From Streptomyces sp. ATexAB-D23 (GTDB lineage Bacteria > Actinomycetota > Actinomycetes > Streptomycetales > Streptomycetaceae): a DNA stretch of 64,000 nucleotides. Positions 16,667 through 25,908 of the stretch are shown piece by piece. A program made the translations under genes and the position numbers. Below the pieces are notes generated by a model. That model was not told where the DNA came from and did no database searches. It saw nothing but the letters and a program-made list of their open reading frames with translations. Positions within the stretch are counted from its first letter, which is position 1; each line of letters begins with the position of its first letter. The stretch is taken from the NCBI RefSeq assembly GCF_000373645.1, contig NZ_KB892013.1, positions 350,722 to 414,721 of the forward strand, given 5' to 3'.

Positions 16667-17287
16667 ATGCCCCGTAACCGCCCCGTTCGCCGCACCGCCC
16701 TGCCGGTGTCCGCCTGTCTCGCCCTCACCGCGCTCGTCGCCCTGACCGGCTGCTCGTCCACCGTCCTGTCTCGGGAGCCCGCAGCCAAGTCCCCGGCGGC
16801 GGCCGCGAAAGCACCGGCCTCCCCGGCCCCGGCCACCGCCACCGCCCGGCCGCCCGTCCACGTCTCCATACCGTCCCTCGGCGTGGACAGCGAGGTGATG
16901 CGCCTCGGCCTCAACCCCGACCGCACGGTGGAGGTGCCGCCGGCCGACAAGGGCATGACGGTCGGCTGGTACACCGGGAGCGCCGCACCCGGCGAGCCCG
17001 GCGCCGCCGTGCTCATCGGCCACAACGACACCCGGTACGGGCGGGCCGTCTTCCACGATCTGAAGAAGATCGCGAAGGGCGCGGACATCGTGGTCCGGGA
17101 CGGCCGGGGCACCGACATCCACTTCGAGGTCACGGGCCGTGAGACGGCGAGCAAGAACGCCTTCCCGACCTCCCGGGTCTACGGGCACACCACGGACCGC
17201 GCCCTGCGGCTGGTCACCTGCGACGGCGCGTTCGACGCCGACGGGCACCCCGTGGACAACCTCATCGTGTACGCGACGAGGAAGTGA
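16667..17287 (+). CDS. Class F sortase, lipoprotein-type N-terminus
   Basis: A 206-residue transpeptidase. The N-terminus has a signal sequence and a lipobox-like LTGCSS (Cys near 29), then an Ala/Pro linker, then the sortase barrel starting at VHVSIPSLGVDSEV. Catalytic residues are visible: His119 in IGHND, Cys185 in LRLVTCDG and Arg205 at the C-terminal strand (YATRK). Class F sortases are common in actinobacteria and join surface proteins to peptidoglycan or housekeeping acceptors. The gene follows a small surface protein and a two-component system, so it probably works on that protein or in the same envelope response. Confidence 0.93.
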   Translation: MPRNRPVRRTALPVSACLALTALVALTGCSSTVLSREPAAKSPAAAAKAPASPAPATATARPPVHVSIPSLGVDSEVMRLGLNPDRTVEVPPADKGMTVGWYTGSAAPGEPGAAVLIGHNDTRYGRAVFHDLKKIAKGADIVVRDGRGTDIHFEVTGRETASKNAFPTSRVYGHTTDRALRLVTCDGAFDADGHPVDNLIVYATRK

Positions 17288-17311
17288 CGGGCGGGGAGCG
17301 GCGTCCGGCAC

Positions 17312-18148
17312 CTACAGGTGCTGGCCGCGCTCCTTCGCGAGGCGCTGGCGGCGGGCCTCGTACAGGACGATCGACGCGGCGTTGGAGGCGTTGAGGGAGC
17401 TGGCCGAACCGGTCATCGGGATGCTGATCACGTGGTCGCACCGCTCGCGCCAGGCCGCGCTGAGGCCCGCCGTCTCGTTGCCGATGACCAGCAGGACGGG
17501 ACGGGTCAGGTCGAACTCCGCGGCGTCGCACTCCCCGTGCTCGTCGGTGCCGACGACGACCACCGGCCGGCCCCGCTCGCGTTCCCCGTCCAGCCACTGC
17601 GCGACCTCGCGGTGCGAGGGGGTGCGGACCACGGGCAGTGCGAAGAACGAGCCCGTGGTCGCACGGACCGCCTTCGGGTCGTACGGGTCCGCCGCGTGGC
17701 CCGTCACGACGAGTCCGCGCGCGCCGAAGGCGTCGGCGGAACGCACGATGCTCCCGATGTTCCCCGGCTGCGTCGGGCGGTCGAAGACCAGGCCGAGGAA
17801 GTCCTCGTCGACCGTGATCCGGGACAGGTCGTCCGGTGCCATCTCGACCACGGCCAGGACCTCGGGGGCGCCCTCGGTCTTTTCGCTGAGCTCGGACAGC
17901 AGTTCCGGGGCCATGGCGATGCGTTCGGTGCTCACGCCGCGCATCAGCTCCTCGGCCCAGCGGGAGAGGGGACGGCTCGCGTCGTACAGCAGGGAGCGGA
18001 TCGTCCACCCGTGCTCCACGGCCATGGTCACCGGCCGGACGCCCTGGACGAGGAACTCGCGGGCGCGCCCGCGTTTGGTCCGGTTGGTGAGCAGCGTCTG
18101 GAACTGCTGAAAGCGGGCGTTGCGGGTCGAGATCCGCTGCACAGCCAC
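17312..18148 (-). CDS. SpoU/TrmH-family RNA 2'-O-methyltransferase
   Basis: A 278-residue SPOUT methyltransferase with an N-terminal substrate-binding domain (about 1-110) and the knotted catalytic domain. The three SpoU motifs are readable: FDRPTQPGNIGSIVRSADAFG, LLVIGNETAGLS and IPMTGSASSLNASNAASIVLYE. It methylates a ribose in rRNA or tRNA using SAM; the exact site cannot be inferred. GTG at 18148 is chosen because AAAGGA lies upstream; a longer frame extends to 18301 but would run into the tRNA gene. It is transcribed in the same direction as, and just downstream of, tRNA-Leu, with a terminator between. Confidence 0.92.
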   Translation of the reverse strand: MAVQRISTRNARFQQFQTLLTNRTKRGRAREFLVQGVRPVTMAVEHGWTIRSLLYDASRPLSRWAEELMRGVSTERIAMAPELLSELSEKTEGAPEVLAVVEMAPDDLSRITVDEDFLGLVFDRPTQPGNIGSIVRSADAFGARGLVVTGHAADPYDPKAVRATTGSFFALPVVRTPSHREVAQWLDGERERGRPVVVVGTDEHGECDAAEFDLTRPVLLVIGNETAGLSAAWRERCDHVISIPMTGSASSLNASNAASIVLYEARRQRLAKERGQHL

Positions 18149-18214
18149 CGGGGGTCCTTTCAGAGGTGATCGCGGCGCCGGCGACGGCGATCGGCCGCCC
18201 CCGGAAACCAGAAA

Positions 18215-18243
18215 TTCCCACGGTTCGTGAAGAACCGTGGGAA
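18215..18243 (-). terminator. Intrinsic terminator of tRNA-Leu
   Basis: A perfect 12-bp stem (TTCCCACGGTTC at 18215-18226, complement at 18232-18243) with a five-base loop starts ten bases past the tRNA 3' end. On the minus strand it is followed by TTTCTGGTTT, a U-rich tract that makes this the most canonical terminator in the window. Confidence 0.85.
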
Positions 18244-18252
18244 CTGGATGAG

Positions 18253-18337
18253 TGTCCGAGGGGGGACTTGAACCCCCACGCCCGATAAAGGGCACTAGCA
18301 CCTCAAGCTAGCGCGTCTGCCATTCCGCCACCCGGAC
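18253..18337 (-). tRNA. tRNA-Leu (anticodon GAG)
   Basis: The 85-base minus-strand sequence folds into a cloverleaf. The acceptor arm GTCCGGG pairs with CTCGGAC (one G-U). The anticodon stem CTAGC/GCTAG encloses the loop TTGAGGT, giving anticodon GAG, which reads CUC/CUU. There is a long variable arm (TGCCC...GGGCG) as in type II tRNAs, and a T-loop GTTCAAG. Discriminator is A; CCA is not encoded. Confidence 0.95.
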
Positions 18338-18581
18338 CAGGTGATCCGCCGCGGTCTCCCGTGGCGACAAAGAAAACAATACCAGGGGTTCGGGGCGCCT
18401 CTCACCTGCGTATCCGGTGGCCATCCGGCCGCCCCCGCCCTGGTCAGCGCGGTGCGGGGGCGCCGGGGACGCCTTTCGCGGCGGGCACCGGCCGCTCGCG
18501 CACCCAGCGTCGCGGGCCACGCACGGTACGTGGCGCCGGAGGGTCGGCGGCGGGGTCCACCGGCCGGTGGGCGGGGCGGGT

Positions 18582-18587
18582 TACTTT
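18582..18587 (+). promoter_or_regulatory. -10 element of a probable leaderless DUF2254 mRNA
   Basis: TACTTT at 18582-18587 is followed by seven bases and then the ATG at 18595; no Shine-Dalgarno sequence is present. Confidence 0.45.
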
Positions 18588-18594
18588 CGCCTGC

Positions 18595-19899
18595 ATGAGT
18601 GATCGCCGCTCCCGTCCGCCCCGCGCGCTGTCACCGCTGCGTGAGCACCTGCGCGACACGTTCTGGTTCGCCCCGGCGCTGACGCTGGTCTGCGCGTGCG
18701 TGCTCTGGTTCGCCGCGGCGGCGCTGGACGAGGAGATCGTCTCGTACCTGCGTGACGAGCGGGCGTACGACGAGCTCCAGGACCTGATCTCCGTCGCCGA
18801 GGACACCAAGCAGATCGTCGTCACGGTCAGCTCGGCGATGATGACCTTCATCGGTGTGGTGTTCAGCATCTCGCTGGTCGCCGTGCAGATGGCGAGCGGG
18901 CAGCTCACGCCCCGGGTGGTGCGGATCTTCGTGCGGAGCCGGATCAGCAAGCTCACGCTGTCGGTCTTCCTCGCGACGTTCGTGTTCTCGCTGCTGGTCC
19001 TCAGCTCCTACGAGAGCGAGACCGATCCGCGCCGGGTCACGTCCCTGCCGTTCGTGCAGAGCGTGCTGACCGCGGTCCTCGTCGCGCTCAGCCTGCTCCT
19101 GTTCATCGTGTACGTGAGTTCCACGCTGCGTCTGATGCAGATCGGGCCCGTCCTCGACCGCATCACCAAGGACACCTTCCGGGTCCTGGGCCGGATGCCC
19201 GCAGGCCGGCCCGGCGGCGGTGCGCTTCCCGACGAGACCGCGCGGATCGCACACACCGGACGGGCCGGGGTGCTGCGGGATGTCCATGTGGCGCGACTGG
19301 TGCGGGCCGCCCGGCGCCGGGGTGTCGTGCTGCGGCTGATCCCCCGGCTCGGGGACTTCGTGGTGCCGGGCACGCCGGTGCTCGCGGTGCACGGCGGGGC
19401 GGCGCCCGCCCGGTACGCGCTGCGGTACACGGTGTCCGTGGGTGTCGAGCGCACGCTCCATCAGGACCTGGCGTTCGGGCTGCGCCAGTTGTCGGACATC
19501 GCGCTGCGGGCGCTGTCCTCGGCGGTGAACGACCCGACGACCGCCGTGCAGAGCCTGGACCGGATCGTGCAGGTGCTCGCGGCCACCGTGCGGCTGCCGC
19601 TGGGCACGGTGCATCACCGGGACCGCGCGGGGGCGGTGCGGCTCGTGCAGGACGTGCCGGGGTGGGAGGACCTGGTGGACCTGGCCTTCGAGGAGGTACG
19701 CCGGTGTGCGACGGACGCCCCGCAGGTGACGCGGCGGCTGCTGGCGGGGATCGACGACCTGATGCTGCTGGCCGCGCCGGACCGGCAGGGCCCGCTGGTC
19801 CGGCACCGCGCCCTGCTGGTGCAGGCGGTGGAGCGCGCGGTGCCGGACGCATCCGAGCGGGAGTTCGCCCTGTTCCCCGACCGGCAGGGCATCGGCTGA
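18595..19899 (+). CDS. DUF2254 integral membrane protein
   Basis: A 434-residue protein with four predicted membrane helices in its N-terminal half (about 23-45, 80-105, 125-145, 158-182). A soluble C-terminal domain contains LRQLSDIALRALSSAVNDPTTAVQSLDRI, the conserved core of DUF2254. The family is widespread in bacteria and has no established function; its architecture suggests a channel or sensor with a cytoplasmic regulatory domain. It stands alone between tRNA-Leu and the convergent sugar operon, and appears to be expressed from a leaderless mRNA. Confidence 0.88.
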   Translation: MSDRRSRPPRALSPLREHLRDTFWFAPALTLVCACVLWFAAAALDEEIVSYLRDERAYDELQDLISVAEDTKQIVVTVSSAMMTFIGVVFSISLVAVQMASGQLTPRVVRIFVRSRISKLTLSVFLATFVFSLLVLSSYESETDPRRVTSLPFVQSVLTAVLVALSLLLFIVYVSSTLRLMQIGPVLDRITKDTFRVLGRMPAGRPGGGALPDETARIAHTGRAGVLRDVHVARLVRAARRRGVVLRLIPRLGDFVVPGTPVLAVHGGAAPARYALRYTVSVGVERTLHQDLAFGLRQLSDIALRALSSAVNDPTTAVQSLDRIVQVLAATVRLPLGTVHHRDRAGAVRLVQDVPGWEDLVDLAFEEVRRCATDAPQVTRRLLAGIDDLMLLAAPDRQGPLVRHRALLVQAVERAVPDASEREFALFPDRQGIG

Positions 19900-19918
19900 G
19901 CGGGCGCCTGCGGCCGGT

Positions 19919-20923
19919 TCAGCCGTTGCCGCCGAACGCCGCGTCGAAGGACGCGCCCGGCGGGTCGAAGTCGAACCGCTTCAGGGACGCCAGCGCCTCC
20001 GGGGCCCCGGCCAGCCGGTCCATGCCGGCGTCCTCCCACTCCACCGAGACCGGGCCCTCGTAGCCGATGGACCGCAGCATCCGGAACACGTCCTCCCAGG
20101 GCACGTCCCCGTGTCCGGCCGAGACGAAGTCCCAGCCGCGTCGCGGATCGCCCCACGGCAGGTGGGAGCCGAGCCTGCCGTTGCGTCCGTCGAGCCGCTT
20201 GCGGGCCTCCTTGCAGTCCACGTGGTAGATCCGGTCCCGGAAGTCGTACAGGAAGCCGACCGGGTCCAGGTCCTGCCAGACGAAGTGGCTCGGGTCGAAG
20301 TTCAGCCCGAAGGCCGGCCGGTGGTCCACCGCCTCCAGGGCGCGCTTCGTGGTCCAGTAGTCGTACGCGATCTCGCTGGGGTGCACCTCGTGGGCGAAGC
20401 GCACGCCCTCCGCGTCGAAGACGTCGAGGACCGGGTTCCAGCGTGCGGCGAAGTCCTCGTAACCCCGCTCGATCATGTGCGGCGGGACCGGCGGGAACAT
20501 CGCGACCAGGTGCCAGATCGAGGAGCCGGTGAAGCCGATGACGGTGTCGACACCGAAGGCGGCGGCCGCCCGCGCGGTGTCGGCCATCTCCCGCGCGGCG
20601 CGGCGGCGCACCCCTTCCGCCTCGCCGTCGTCCCAGATGCGGGCGGGCAGGATGCCCTGATGGCGTTCGTCGATGGGGTGGTCGCAGACGGCTTGGCCGA
20701 CGAGGTGGTTGGAGATGGCCCAGCACTTGAGCCCGTACTTTTCGAGCAGTTGGTGGCGGCCCTCCACGTAGCCGGGTTCGGTGAGGGCTCTGTCGACCTC
20801 GAAGTGGTCGCCCCAGCAGGCGAGTTCGAGTCCGTCGTAGCCGAAGTCCCGGGCGTGCCGGCAGACCTCCTCCAGGGGGAGGTCGGCCCACTGGCCGGTG
20901 AACAGGGTGAAGGGGCGGGGCAT
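19919..20923 (-). CDS. Xylose-isomerase-like TIM-barrel sugar (phosphate) isomerase/epimerase
   Basis: A 334-residue AP-endonuclease-2/xylose-isomerase-fold protein: [58 protein letters not shown], and [13 protein letters not shown]. These contain the Glu, Asp and His residues that bind the divalent metal in the family. AGGAGG lies eight bases before the ATG. It is the last gene of the sugar operon and starts 13 bases after the oxidoreductase stop. Pairing with a Gfo/Idh/MocA enzyme suggests oxidation followed by isomerisation, as in inositol or keto-sugar catabolism; the substrate is not known. Confidence 0.88.
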   Translation of the reverse strand: MPRPFTLFTGQWADLPLEEVCRHARDFGYDGLELACWGDHFEVDRALTEPGYVEGRHQLLEKYGLKCWAISNHLVGQAVCDHPIDERHQGILPARIWDDGEAEGVRRRAAREMADTARAAAAFGVDTVIGFTGSSIWHLVAMFPPVPPHMIERGYEDFAARWNPVLDVFDAEGVRFAHEVHPSEIAYDYWTTKRALEAVDHRPAFGLNFDPSHFVWQDLDPVGFLYDFRDRIYHVDCKEARKRLDGRNGRLGSHLPWGDPRRGWDFVSAGHGDVPWEDVFRMLRSIGYEGPVSVEWEDAGMDRLAGAPEALASLKRFDFDPPGASFDAAFGGNG

Positions 20924-20935
20924 GCGGACGGCCTC

Positions 20936-22144
20936 CTAGAGGGGTACGGGGGTGAGGACGGAGTTCTTCGCGGCGCTCTCCTCGACCGCGGCCAGCACCC
21001 GTTGCACCTGGAGGCCGTCGGCGAACGACGGCACGGGCGGCGCTCCTTCGGCGATGGTGCGGATGACGTCGCGGGCCTGGTGGACGAAGGTGTGCTCGTA
21101 GCCGAGGGTGTGGCCCGGCGGCCACCAGGCCTCCAGGTAGGGGTGGTCGGGCTCGGTGACGAGGACCCGCCGGAAGCCTGCCGTGGTGGCGGGCTCGGTG
21201 TGGTCGTGGAAGGACAGTTCGTTGAGCCGTTCCAGGTCGAAGGCGAGCGAGCCGCGCTCCCCGTTGATCTCCAGCCGCAGGGCGTTCTTGCGGCCGGCCG
21301 CCATCCGGGTCACCTCGAAGGAGGCGAGGGCTCCGGAGGCGAGCCGTCCGGTGAACACGGCGGCGTCGTCCACCGTCACCGCGCCCGTTCCCCCCGCCGC
21401 ACCCCCGCCGCCGAGGCCCCCGGACGGCCCGGCGGGCAGGGGGCGTTCGCGTACGAAGGTCTCGCTCACCGCCGACACCGCCACCAGTGGCTCCCCCGCC
21501 AGGAACTGCGCGAGGTCCACGACGTGGGCCCCGAGGTCGCCGAGCGCGCCTGAACCGGCGCGCTCCTTCTTCAGCCGCCAGGTGAGCGGCGACGCGGGGT
21601 CGGTCAGCCAGTCCTGGAGGTAGGCGGCGCGGATGTGCCGCAGGGTGCCGATGCGGCCGTCGGCGATGAGGCGGCGGGCGTGGGCGAGGGCGGGCACCCT
21701 GCGGTAGTTGAAGCCGACCATCGCCGTGCGGCCCAGCGCGGCGGCGCGCCCGGCCGCCGCCGTCATGGCCAGCGCCTCGTCGACCGTGTTGGCGAGCGGC
21801 TTCTCGCACAGCACGTGCTTGCCGGCCTCCAGAGCGGCGACGGCGATCTCCGCGTGGCTGTCGCCGGGGGTGCAGATGTCGACGAGCTGCACGTCGTCGC
21901 GGGCGATCAGGGCGCGCCAGTCGGTCTCCGAGGCGGCCCAGCCGTGCCGGCCGGCGGCGGCTTCGACGGCCGTGCGGTCCCGGCCGCAGATCGCGGCGAG
22001 GACCGGCCGCATCGGCAGGTCGAAGACGTGGCCCGCGGTGCGCCACCCCTGGGAGTGGGCGGCGCCCATGAACGCGTACCCGACCATGCCGATGCCGAGC
22101 GGTGGCGCGGCCGTCTCCTGCTGCGTCTGATCCCTACGGGCCAT
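20936..22144 (-). CDS. Gfo/Idh/MocA-family oxidoreductase
   Basis: A 402-residue NAD(P)-dependent sugar dehydrogenase. The N-terminal Rossmann fold shows GIGMVGYAFMGAAHSQGW and the family-defining CEKPLAN at about 115. The C-terminal substrate domain has DLGAHVVDLAQFL, where the His is a likely catalytic residue. A Gly/Ala/Pro-rich insertion (PAGPSGGLGGGGAAGGTG) interrupts the C-terminal domain and looks like a flexible loop. The ATG at 22144 has GAGGAAG seven bases upstream. It is preceded by the ABC importer genes and followed by the isomerase in the same direction, so it should act on the imported sugar. Confidence 0.9.
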   Translation of the reverse strand: MARRDQTQQETAAPPLGIGMVGYAFMGAAHSQGWRTAGHVFDLPMRPVLAAICGRDRTAVEAAAGRHGWAASETDWRALIARDDVQLVDICTPGDSHAEIAVAALEAGKHVLCEKPLANTVDEALAMTAAAGRAAALGRTAMVGFNYRRVPALAHARRLIADGRIGTLRHIRAAYLQDWLTDPASPLTWRLKKERAGSGALGDLGAHVVDLAQFLAGEPLVAVSAVSETFVRERPLPAGPSGGLGGGGAAGGTGAVTVDDAAVFTGRLASGALASFEVTRMAAGRKNALRLEINGERGSLAFDLERLNELSFHDHTEPATTAGFRRVLVTEPDHPYLEAWWPPGHTLGYEHTFVHQARDVIRTIAEGAPPVPSFADGLQVQRVLAAVEESAAKNSVLTPVPL

Positions 22145-22194
22145 CCGGGGCTTCCTCCTCGTCGGTGGTTCGGCGAATACGGGCGCGGGACGGC

Positions 22195-23235
22195 TCAGTT
22201 GAAGCCCGTCGGCAGGTACTGGTCGACGTTGTCCTTGGTGACGACGGCGGAGTACAGGGTGAGGCTGGTCGGGATCTCCAGCTCGGCGAGGCCGGCCACC
22301 CCCTTGCCCTGGCCGAGGGCGCGGGCCAGGTCGATGGCCGACGCCGCCATGGTCGGCGGGTAGAGGACGGTGGCCTTCAGCACGGTGTTGTCGGCCTTGA
22401 TGGCGTCCATGGCGGACTTGGCGCCCGCGCCGCCGACCATCAGGAACTCGTCGCGGCCGGCCTGCTGGATGGCGCGGAGCGCGCCCACGCCCTGGTCGTC
22501 GTCGTGGTTCCACAGGGCGTCGAACTTCTTCTGCGCCTGGAGCAGCTGGGCCATCTTGGCCTGCCCCGACTCGACCGTGAAGTCGGCTGCCTGACGGGCC
22601 ACCAGCTTGATGTTGGGGTAGTTCTTCAGGGCGTCGGCGAAGCCCTCGCTGCGCTGCTTGGTGAGCTCCAGGTTGTCGATCCCGGCCAGCTCCACGACCT
22701 TGGCGTTCGGCTTGTCCTTGAGCTGTTCGCCGATGTACGTACCGGCGTTGAGGCCCATACCGTAGTTGTCGCCGCCGACCCAGCAGCGGTAGGCCTGCGG
22801 GGAGGCGAAGATCCGGTCCAGGTTGATGACGGGTATGCCCGCCCGCATGGCCTCCAGGCCCACCTGGGTGAGCGCCTTGCCGTCGGCCGGGAGGACGACG
22901 AGGACATCGACCTTCTTGTTGATGAGGGTCTTGACCTGGCCGATCTGGGCGGCGGTGTCGTTGGAGCCCTCGGTGGTCTCCAGGGTCACTTCGGAGTACT
23001 TCTTCGCCCGGGACCTGGCGTTCTCGTTGATGGCGTTGAGCCAGCCGTGGTCGGCCTGCGGTCCGGCGAAGCCGATGGTGACGGGTTTGCCCGGCCGGTC
23101 GTCGGCGGCGGGCGCGCCGCTGGTCGCGGCGGTGTTCTTCTCCTTGGGCTCGTTGCTGGTGCAGGCGGTCAGGAAGGCGCCCGCGGAGACCGCTGCGGTG
23201 CCGAAAAGCAGTCCTCTGCGGCTGGTTCGTGGCAT
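22195..23235 (-). CDS. Sugar ABC transporter substrate-binding lipoprotein (ribose/galactose type)
   Basis: A 346-residue periplasmic-binding-protein 4 family lipoprotein. The N-terminus has TSRRGLLFG and a lipobox LTAC, followed by a linker and the binding domain starting at PVTIGFAGPQADHGWLNAINE. VDVLVVLPADGKALTQVGLEAM and GIPVINLDRIF are typical of RbsB/MglB-like proteins. The start at 23235 is preferred because AAGGG lies upstream; an in-frame ATG at 23253 has none. It captures a sugar outside the membrane and delivers it to the permease encoded 64 bases upstream in the operon. Confidence 0.93.
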   Translation of the reverse strand: MPRTSRRGLLFGTAAVSAGAFLTACTSNEPKEKNTAATSGAPAADDRPGKPVTIGFAGPQADHGWLNAINENARSRAKKYSEVTLETTEGSNDTAAQIGQVKTLINKKVDVLVVLPADGKALTQVGLEAMRAGIPVINLDRIFASPQAYRCWVGGDNYGMGLNAGTYIGEQLKDKPNAKVVELAGIDNLELTKQRSEGFADALKNYPNIKLVARQAADFTVESGQAKMAQLLQAQKKFDALWNHDDDQGVGALRAIQQAGRDEFLMVGGAGAKSAMDAIKADNTVLKATVLYPPTMAASAIDLARALGQGKGVAGLAELEIPTSLTLYSAVVTKDNVDQYLPTGFN

Positions 23236-23299
23236 GGCTGTGGAACCCTTCATCCGGTGGGTGAGCGGTGGTGGGGCGTGGGTCGGGGGCGCGGCCCGG

Positions 23300-24337
23300 T
23301 CAGGTCTCCGCGCGCGGCGAGGTGCGGCCCTGGACGAGGACGGCGGCGACGATGATCGCGCCCTTGGCGATCTGCTGCACATCGCTCTGCAGGTTGTTGA
23401 GCGCGAAGATGTTGGTGATGGTGGTGAAGACGAGGACGCCGAGGACGGAGCCGACGATGGTGCCCTTGCCGCCGCTGAGCAGGGTGCCGCCGATGATCGC
23501 GGCGGCGATGGCGTCGAGTTCGTACAGGTTGCCGTTGGTGTTCTGGCCGGAGCCGGAGAGGACGATCAGCATGAAGGCGGCGATGCCGCAGCACAGCCCG
23601 GACAGCAGGTAGAGGTAGAGCCGCTGCCTGCGGACGTCGATGCCCGCGAGCCGGGCGGCCTCGGCGTTGCCGCCGACGGCGACGGTGCGGCGGCCGAAGG
23701 TCGTGCGGTTCAGCAGCAGCCAGCCGGCGACGGTGACCGCGGCGAAGATCAGGACCAGCGGTGGGATGCCGAGGACGTAGGAGCGGGGCAGTCCCAGGTC
23801 GAGGACCGAGGTGACGGTGACGATCTGGGTCTTCCCGTCGGTGATCATGAGGGCCACACCGCGCGCGGAGGCGAGCATCGCCAGCGTCGCGATGAACGGC
23901 ACCACCCGCCCGTAGGCGATGAGCACCCCGTTGACGAGACCGACGCCGAGGCCGACGAGTACGGCGGTGAACAGGATGCCGGCGAACCCGTACTCCTGGG
24001 TGGCGAGGGTCGTCGCCCAGACGGAGGCGAGCGCGACCATGGCGCCGACCGAGAGGTCGATGCCGCCCGAGGTGATGACGAAGGTCATGCCGACGGTGAC
24101 GACACCGATCACGGACGCCTGGGTCAGGACGAGCTGGAGGTTCCCGGTGTCCAGGAAGGCTTCGGGTTCGGTGATCCCGCCGACGGCCACGAGCACGGCG
24201 AGGATGCCCAGCAGGGACAGGGTGTGGAGGTCCACGCGCAGCCCGAGGGGGCGCGGGGGGCCGGTTTTCTTCAGGGTCACGGGGGCGGGGGCCCGGTCGG
24301 GTCCGCTCTGCCGCGCCGAGGGGGCTGGGTGGGTCAT
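23300..24337 (-). CDS. Sugar ABC transporter permease (RbsC-like)
   Basis: A 345-residue inner-membrane permease with about eight to ten hydrophobic helices. Family motifs are present: GMTFVITSGGIDLSVGAMVAL, ARGVALMITDG, GRRTVAVGGNAEAARLAGI (the cytoplasmic coupling loop) and GGTLLSGGKGTIVGSVLG. The ATG overlaps the stop of the ATPase gene by four bases (ATGA), which indicates coupled translation. A single permease gene fits a homodimeric ribose/xylose/galactose-type importer. Confidence 0.94.
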   Translation of the reverse strand: MTHPAPSARQSGPDRAPAPVTLKKTGPPRPLGLRVDLHTLSLLGILAVLVAVGGITEPEAFLDTGNLQLVLTQASVIGVVTVGMTFVITSGGIDLSVGAMVALASVWATTLATQEYGFAGILFTAVLVGLGVGLVNGVLIAYGRVVPFIATLAMLASARGVALMITDGKTQIVTVTSVLDLGLPRSYVLGIPPLVLIFAAVTVAGWLLLNRTTFGRRTVAVGGNAEAARLAGIDVRRQRLYLYLLSGLCCGIAAFMLIVLSGSGQNTNGNLYELDAIAAAIIGGTLLSGGKGTIVGSVLGVLVFTTITNIFALNNLQSDVQQIAKGAIIVAAVLVQGRTSPRAET

Positions 24338-25857
24338 GCCGTCGGGCTCCCTTCCATCACGAGATCGAGTACGCGGTGCTCGTCGAGTTCGGTGGCGTCC
24401 GCGGTGTGCACGACGTGCCCCTCGCGCAGGACGAGGACCCGGTCGGCCAGGCCCAGCACTTCGGGGACCTCACTGGAGACGAGCAGGACGGCGAGCCCCT
24501 CGTCGGCCAGCCGGCGGATCACGGCGTAGAGCTCGGCACGGGCGCCGACGTCCACACCACGGGTCGGTTCGTCCAGCAGCAGGACCCGGCAGCCGCGCAG
24601 CAGCCAGCGGGCCAGGACCGCCTTCTGCTGGTTGCCGCCGGAGAGGGTGCGCACGGGTGTGTCCGGGTTGTCGGGGTGCAGCGAGAGGGCGCGGGTGGCG
24701 TCCCGGGCCGCCTTCCGCTCCGCCCTGCGGTCGAGCCAGCCTGCCCTGGAGTAGCGGGACATGGTGGACAGCGAGACGTTGCGGGTGACGGATTCGAGCA
24801 TCAGCAGGGCCTGCGCCTTGCGTTCCTCGGGGGCGAGGCCGATGCCGGCGGCGACGGCGGCGCGTACGCTTCCGGGCCGCAGCGCCCTGCCCGCGACGGT
24901 GACCCGGCCGGCGGTGGGCCTGCGGGCTCCGTAGACGGTCTCCAGGATCTCCGAGCGCCCGGAGCCGACGAGTCCGGCGAGACCGACGATCTCGCCGGGC
25001 CGCACCTCCAGGTCCACCGGGGCGAACTCCCCTTCCCTGGCGAGGGATTCGATGGTGAGGACGGGGTCGGCGGTCCGCCCGGACCGGGGCGCGGGCCGGG
25101 GCGGGAAGACGTACTCGACCTTGCGGCCGGTCATCATCGCCACGATGTCGTGCGTGGGGGTGGAGGCGGCGGGGAGCCCGGAGGCGACGGCCCGGCCGTC
25201 CTTGAGCACGGTCACCCGGTCGCCGATGCGGCGGATCTCCTCCAGCCGGTGCGAGATGTAGACGACGGCGACGTCCTCGGCGGTCAGCGCGGCGATGACC
25301 CGGAAGAGGTTGCCGACCTCGTCGGGGTCGAGCGCGGCGGACGGCTCGTCCATCACGATGAGGCGCACGTCGTGGGAGAGCGCCCGTGCCATGGAGACGA
25401 TCTGCTGCTGGGCCGCGGAGAGTTCACCCACCGGGCGGGCGGGGTCGATCTCCGGGTGCCCGAGCCGCGCCAGCAGGGCTGCGGCCTCGGTACGGCCCCG
25501 GCGGGTGCGGACGACGAAGCCGGCGCTGGTGGGCTCGTGGCCCAGGAAGACGTTCTCGGCGACCGACAGGCCCCGGACCAGGTCGAGTTCCTGATAGATG
25601 GTGGCGATGCCGAGCCGCATCGCGGCCAGCGGCGACTTGAGCTCGGCCGGTGCGCCGCGCCAGGTGATCGCGCCCCCGTCGGGCTGGTGGGCCCCGGCGA
25701 GCACCTTGATGAGGGTGGACTTGCCGGCACCGTTCTGGCCGAGGAGGCAGTGCACCTCACCGGCCTCGACCTCCAGGTCCACACCGTCGAGGGCGCGGAC
25801 ACCGGGGAAGGACTTGGTGATGCCGGACATGGTGAGCAGGGGTGGGTGCGGAGCCAT
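24334..25857 (-). CDS. Sugar ABC transporter ATP-binding protein (RbsA/MglA-like, two domains)
   Basis: A 507-residue protein with two fused nucleotide-binding domains. The first has a good Walker A (GQNGAGKST), signature region LSAAQQQ and Walker B (LIVMDEPSAAL). The second has a degenerate Walker A (GLVGSGRSE) but an intact signature LSGGNQQK and Walker B LLLDEPTRGVDVG, the usual asymmetric pattern of this family. It powers the adjacent permease. It starts 51 bases after the ROK regulator. Confidence 0.95.
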   Translation of the reverse strand: MAPHPPLLTMSGITKSFPGVRALDGVDLEVEAGEVHCLLGQNGAGKSTLIKVLAGAHQPDGGAITWRGAPAELKSPLAAMRLGIATIYQELDLVRGLSVAENVFLGHEPTSAGFVVRTRRGRTEAAALLARLGHPEIDPARPVGELSAAQQQIVSMARALSHDVRLIVMDEPSAALDPDEVGNLFRVIAALTAEDVAVVYISHRLEEIRRIGDRVTVLKDGRAVASGLPAASTPTHDIVAMMTGRKVEYVFPPRPAPRSGRTADPVLTIESLAREGEFAPVDLEVRPGEIVGLAGLVGSGRSEILETVYGARRPTAGRVTVAGRALRPGSVRAAVAAGIGLAPEERKAQALLMLESVTRNVSLSTMSRYSRAGWLDRRAERKAARDATRALSLHPDNPDTPVRTLSGGNQQKAVLARWLLRGCRVLLLDEPTRGVDVGARAELYAVIRRLADEGLAVLLVSSEVPEVLGLADRVLVLREGHVVHTADATELDEHRVLDLVMEGSPTA

Positions 25858-25908
25858 GACGAATCCCCTCGGCGGATGGGGTCTTTCACGGTCGGACGGG
25901 CGGGAGGG

